The position numbers were made by a program, and so were the translations under genes. From contig OU612071.1 of the NCBI GenBank assembly GCA_914767715.1, positions 17,106,948 through 17,170,947 on the forward strand: 64,000 nt of DNA, written 5' to 3'. The notes beneath the pieces were generated by a model. It did no database searches, had not been told where the DNA came from, and saw nothing but the letters and a program-made list of their open reading frames with translations. The number at the start of each line of letters is the position of its first letter. Position 1 is the stretch's first letter. Below, in pieces: positions 60,801-64,000 of this stretch. The stretch comes from Membranipora membranacea. Lineage: Eukaryota; Bryozoa; Gymnolaemata; Cheilostomatida; Membraniporidae.

Positions 60801-63640
60801 TCACGTAACGATGAAAGGTGGAGATCCCAGTCACTTGTCCTCGTCGCTCTAATGAAGGCAAGAAGTGTCATCATCATATCTAGGTACGACTGCCAAAACC
60901 TGAAGGTGAGACTAGTAGAGGATGATTGCAGTATGAACTCTTCTAATCTCTCACATACTCCATCTGGGATGGCGTCTCCATCACACTCAGCAACTTTTTT
61001 GGCTATCAGATCTGCCTCCTTCTCTTCAAGCGAGTCGAGAAAACTAGAGAACTGCATCCTAGAGAGAGCTTCAAAGAGTTGTTTATGAGCTCGCATACTT
61101 CGATTATAGCAATGTCCAGATAGTACACCATTCATTGATCCTAAGGCAACAACCTCGCTCTCTACCAGTATGTCCTCTAAGCCGGAGAGTGCAAACCTCT
61201 TTCCAATGGCACTGAGGAAGCACATGGCTGTATGGAATTCTCCTAATCTTAGTGCAAGCTTTGACTGGAGTTCAGGTCGGCACCAGCGAATCTGTTGTGC
61301 TTTACTGTATATGGCTTGATCCATCACAACCATTACAGACTCGCATTGCAGCTTCTCGACAACAGCCAGTGCAGATTCCAGTATGTGGTTTACAGTGGAT
61401 AGTTGCGTAGGAGAGGCCTCGATTACTGGTAAGTAATGTATGATTGATACTGGGAGCGGTTCACTGTTCAGGATGTTGTATGCGGTCCAGCCAGGTAAGG
61501 TTTCAGGTGATAACTTGAGTGATTTACGTGCTATGTAGGTTCTGTCATTGGTGATTGAACGTTTCAGTGGGCGGTGAACATCTGCTTGCTGGGGTATTAT
61601 TGAGGAGATCAGATGTGGTCCCTGTTTAGTAGACAAGAAATATGGAGCAATCTCTGTTGAGGGCAGTGTGAGTTTTCTGCATTTTCTAGGAATCATGTGC
61701 TCCACAGATGGTGCAGGTGTGTTTGACCTCAGTTGAATCATCAGCCCGTTGGTGTGATGTGTTGTTCCATGACCTGAAAGAGTTTCTTCACTAAAGTCAA
61801 TGTTGTCATATACTAGCATTGTGAAGTTCTTTTGAAGAAATCCTGCTGGTAGACTGAAAGCTGTATTTGCAGCTTGCTTCAAAGCAAGTGCTGTTTCGAG
61901 CCTAATAATTGAGTCATAGCTGCAAGAATGACCAAATCCATGAATAAGTTTGGCTAGCAATTTAGACCCTGTCATATGCCTCACTGTTAGGCCGATGGCT
62001 AAAGACTTAGGAGTAACAGCAGCACCTTTGGAGCTTAGCTGTACAATGTCTTGGGCTAAGCTGAGAATTTTTAGGCGAACAGAGGCGTCCAAATTATAGT
62101 AGGTGTTCCAGTCACAGACCACATCAGCATGACCTGTCATCATAGCTAGAAAATTAAATAGTGGTGGCGGAACAAATTCGACACAGGCCTCAGCGTTAAG
62201 GTTGTCTGCAGTAGGTGGCCAGGGGATCTCAACTTTTTTGGTTTGATCTATATACAAACGGAGTGAAATTGCTGCCTGATTGAGTTGATATTGATTGGAT
62301 TGGGTCACACTATGGAAAGGGATTTCCTCATCACATGAGCTGGCAGTGTCGACCTCGCTCAAGAGGCTGGATGTGTTTGTGAGTACTGATGTATCAGTCA
62401 CTAAATCCGTCAAAACTGCATTGCTGCTCGTCACTATATCACCATGAGAGGGATCAGAGGCTTGATGAAAACTAAGGCGGCCTTTAAACTCTCTCTTCGG
62501 GCGGTAGACAAAAGCTTTTCGGCTGTAAAAAGATGATAGTTTTGTCTGAAAGCACAATACATGTTAGTCCGAGGAAGAAAAAGATTTTGACATAACTTTT
62601 CATATTTTTTTAATTAATCCTAATCTGACAAGGCCAAAGTTTGATCAATGCATTTGAGTGTTCTCAAAACGGCAGGTTGATAATGCTTGCACAATGCAAC
62701 TTCAACCTGGAAACCCCAGTCTCGCAAGTTTTTATCGCCCTGATCTCACTGGGAATTCCAGGAAATTGCATTGTGGGATACTAGTATATATAAATACATA
62801 TCATAGTCTTACCTGGTCTCATCTTCTCTGTTATCTCTACGTAGTTTATTATATAAGCCAAGTAAATCAGATACGGTGTAAGAACCCTTCTCGCGCTCTA
62901 TCTTTGAGCTAACCAGGTCCTCAAGTTGTCGCCATGATGCAGATCTCACAAAGCGAGCTTTTGATTTAGATCTAAAACAATTGGAATAACAATTTTACAG
63001 CACTTCATAAGAACTCACCTCTACGCCCAAGTGAACTTGTTAACAATTTTCAAAGAGGGACAGCATAGGAATGTAACACACATAATGTTGAGCCAGACAA
63101 ATGACAATGATAAGTGGCAAACAGATTTTATAGTTTTTACCTGAGCTGGTTCGTAACAGTTGCGATATAATTCTTGTGGCATGCACGATGATATCTCATT
63201 TCACGGGCAACAGGATCTCCTAACTGAAAACTTGACAACAGCTTTGTGTCATTCTTGGCTTCTGCGGCAGGAAGTAAACCCCCTAAATAAAAGGATAATA
63301 TTTTTTAAAGCTGCCCCCTCATTGATATATCATTCGTCTCCAGATAGTTATGATTGATGCAGCTTTGATCATACAATTGAATTGAAAAAGTTCCCTCAAT
63401 TAATCAACCAACCCTACAGAGTCTGCAGAAGGCAGAATAAAACCTGAGATTATGGTGTAGCAGTTTATTGTACTTACCAGCATCTAAAGTCTCAGCTCTA
63501 GAGGTCGGTAGTTTCTTGCGGTTTTTGTACTTCTCCTTATTAGATATGACATAGGTAGAAGAGAATGTCTGAGGCTTACTAGTACTCGGTTCTGAAGACC
63601 TGAGTTTCTTTGGGCTCGGCAAATTGGCTCCATCCTCATT
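57847..63640 (-). CDS. XPG/FEN1-like nuclease with CXC domain; Academ-type transposase candidate
   Basis: Minus-strand exons: 63640-63478, 63282-63141 (GDPVAREMRYHRACHKNY), 62971-62813, 62522-60756 (contains NIDFSEETLSGHGTTHHTN), 60506-60295 (YWLEMCELKDTHPWMYSQ), 60080 to about 59955 (AVQRWVLSQPYKAAI) and about 59645-57847. The last exon holds FEN1/XPG-like nuclease signatures in order: IVDAMAIIQAL, DFVGDQYRDISIKN..R, EEADTRLLLHA, HSPDTDVAIL, and GCDTISSFAGKGKK, matching the metal-binding acids and helix-hairpin region. It ends with a tesmin/TSO1 CXC domain (CKCEVSNCLGGRCSCN...CMCKSCEN) and an acidic tail. Reading through requires one frameshift at about 58405 in an A-rich run, between GKGKK and NLSERYVV. 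The exon junction near 59955/59645 is uncertain. The 5' end continues beyond 63640. Family members are multi-copy in invertebrates, and the XPG-type nuclease suggests the Academ superfamily; that name is inference. Confidence 0.65.
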
Positions 63641-63768
63641 CTTAAAAACAGGATATTATTAGAGCAGGGTTAATGATTAGCAATTACAAGGGTCAATCAA
63701 TCAAGACTGAAAAAAATTGAAGGCATCTCAGATTTTAGAAACCATGATTTAATTCAGTGTTGTGATAA

Positions 63769-63847
63769 TTCTGTGGTAAATGATAGAGTTCTATCAAGGA
63801 GTAAAAGTCTTTTACTCCTTGATAGAACTCTCTTATTTATCACAGAA
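63769..63847. repeat. 39-bp-arm hairpin
   Basis: Arms 63769-63807 and 63809-63847 are inverted copies (36 of 39) with a 1-nt loop, centred on GGAGTAAAAG / CTTTTACTCC. It resembles the unit 2 palindromes in its minimal loop. The rest of 63641-64000 shows no gene. Confidence 0.85.
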
Positions 63848-64000
63848 TGATCTTCTTGGCCCTAACACTATCTCTGACTGAGAGCAACGTCACACAAAGT
63901 TTCATATCGGTTCAGACAAAGCAACACAAGGTGGTCTTCCATACAGCACCGTCATGGGCCCCTGGGACTTTCATGTCTTTACTTTGCCAATGTCCACTAT

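Noticed and set aside
62545-62557. Acceptor CTTTCAG just inside the 601-codon frame as the start of the large nuclease-gene exon
   Set aside because: It puts the exon out of phase with the preceding one; the TTTTTACAG acceptor at 62523-62524 joins in frame (...REDET-SRKAFVY).

Overview
The window is animal nuclear DNA. It has spliced genes with GT-AG introns, a cytoplasmic intermediate-filament gene with a lamin-tail domain, tRNA-derived SINE-like sequences, TA-flanked MITEs, decayed DNA transposons and AT-rich microsatellites. It is AT-rich. The filament rod resembles invertebrate (protostome-type) cytoplasmic filaments more than vertebrate ones, and there is no CaaX end. A lophotrochozoan or other non-vertebrate metazoan is my best guess, but the species cannot be named from the sequence.

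The layout is dominated by a tandem segmental duplication with a period of about 26.75 kb. Unit 2 (16121-42869) is the most complete. Unit 1 (1-16120) matches it but lacks about 11.6 kb between positions 17786 and 29424 of unit 2. Unit 3 (42870-56381) matches unit 2 until it stops inside an intron of the filament gene. Past 56381 the sequence is unrelated: a 175-bp satellite array, then a large minus-strand transposon-type gene (57847-63640).

Each full unit carries, in order: non-coding repeats with a 130-bp hairpin MITE; a GGACGGAC minisatellite; a decayed integrase (Ginger/KRBA2-like) followed by an OTU-protease/F-box-like reading frame, flanked by about 200-bp inverted arms; a plus-strand short secreted-protein gene; the filament gene; a tRNA-like SINE; a minus-strand secreted tandem-repeat protein gene; a TA-flanked MITE; and an AT-rich block with several tRNA-like modules.

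The most notable gene is the minus-strand secreted repeat protein (8129-11335 and 35885-38086). A separate exon encodes its signal peptide. The mature protein is 15 or 9 near-identical 55-residue repeats with regular furin-like RTKR, dibasic RR/KK and Gly-Lys-Lys sites, the layout of a multi-copy peptide precursor. A plus-strand relative in the same unit keeps the promoter, 5' leader and signal exon, but its repeat region has collapsed through stops and frameshifts.

No complete filament gene is visible. Unit 1 has the intact 3' half only. Unit 2 has eight exons but a lost splice acceptor and a 1-base frameshift in the lamin-tail exon. Unit 3 keeps one exon. The right-hand gene encodes a protein with FEN1/XPG-type nuclease signatures and a C-terminal tesmin/TSO1 CXC domain, probably an Academ-type transposase, with one apparent frameshift. 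All homology statements come from reading motifs by eye; no search was run.
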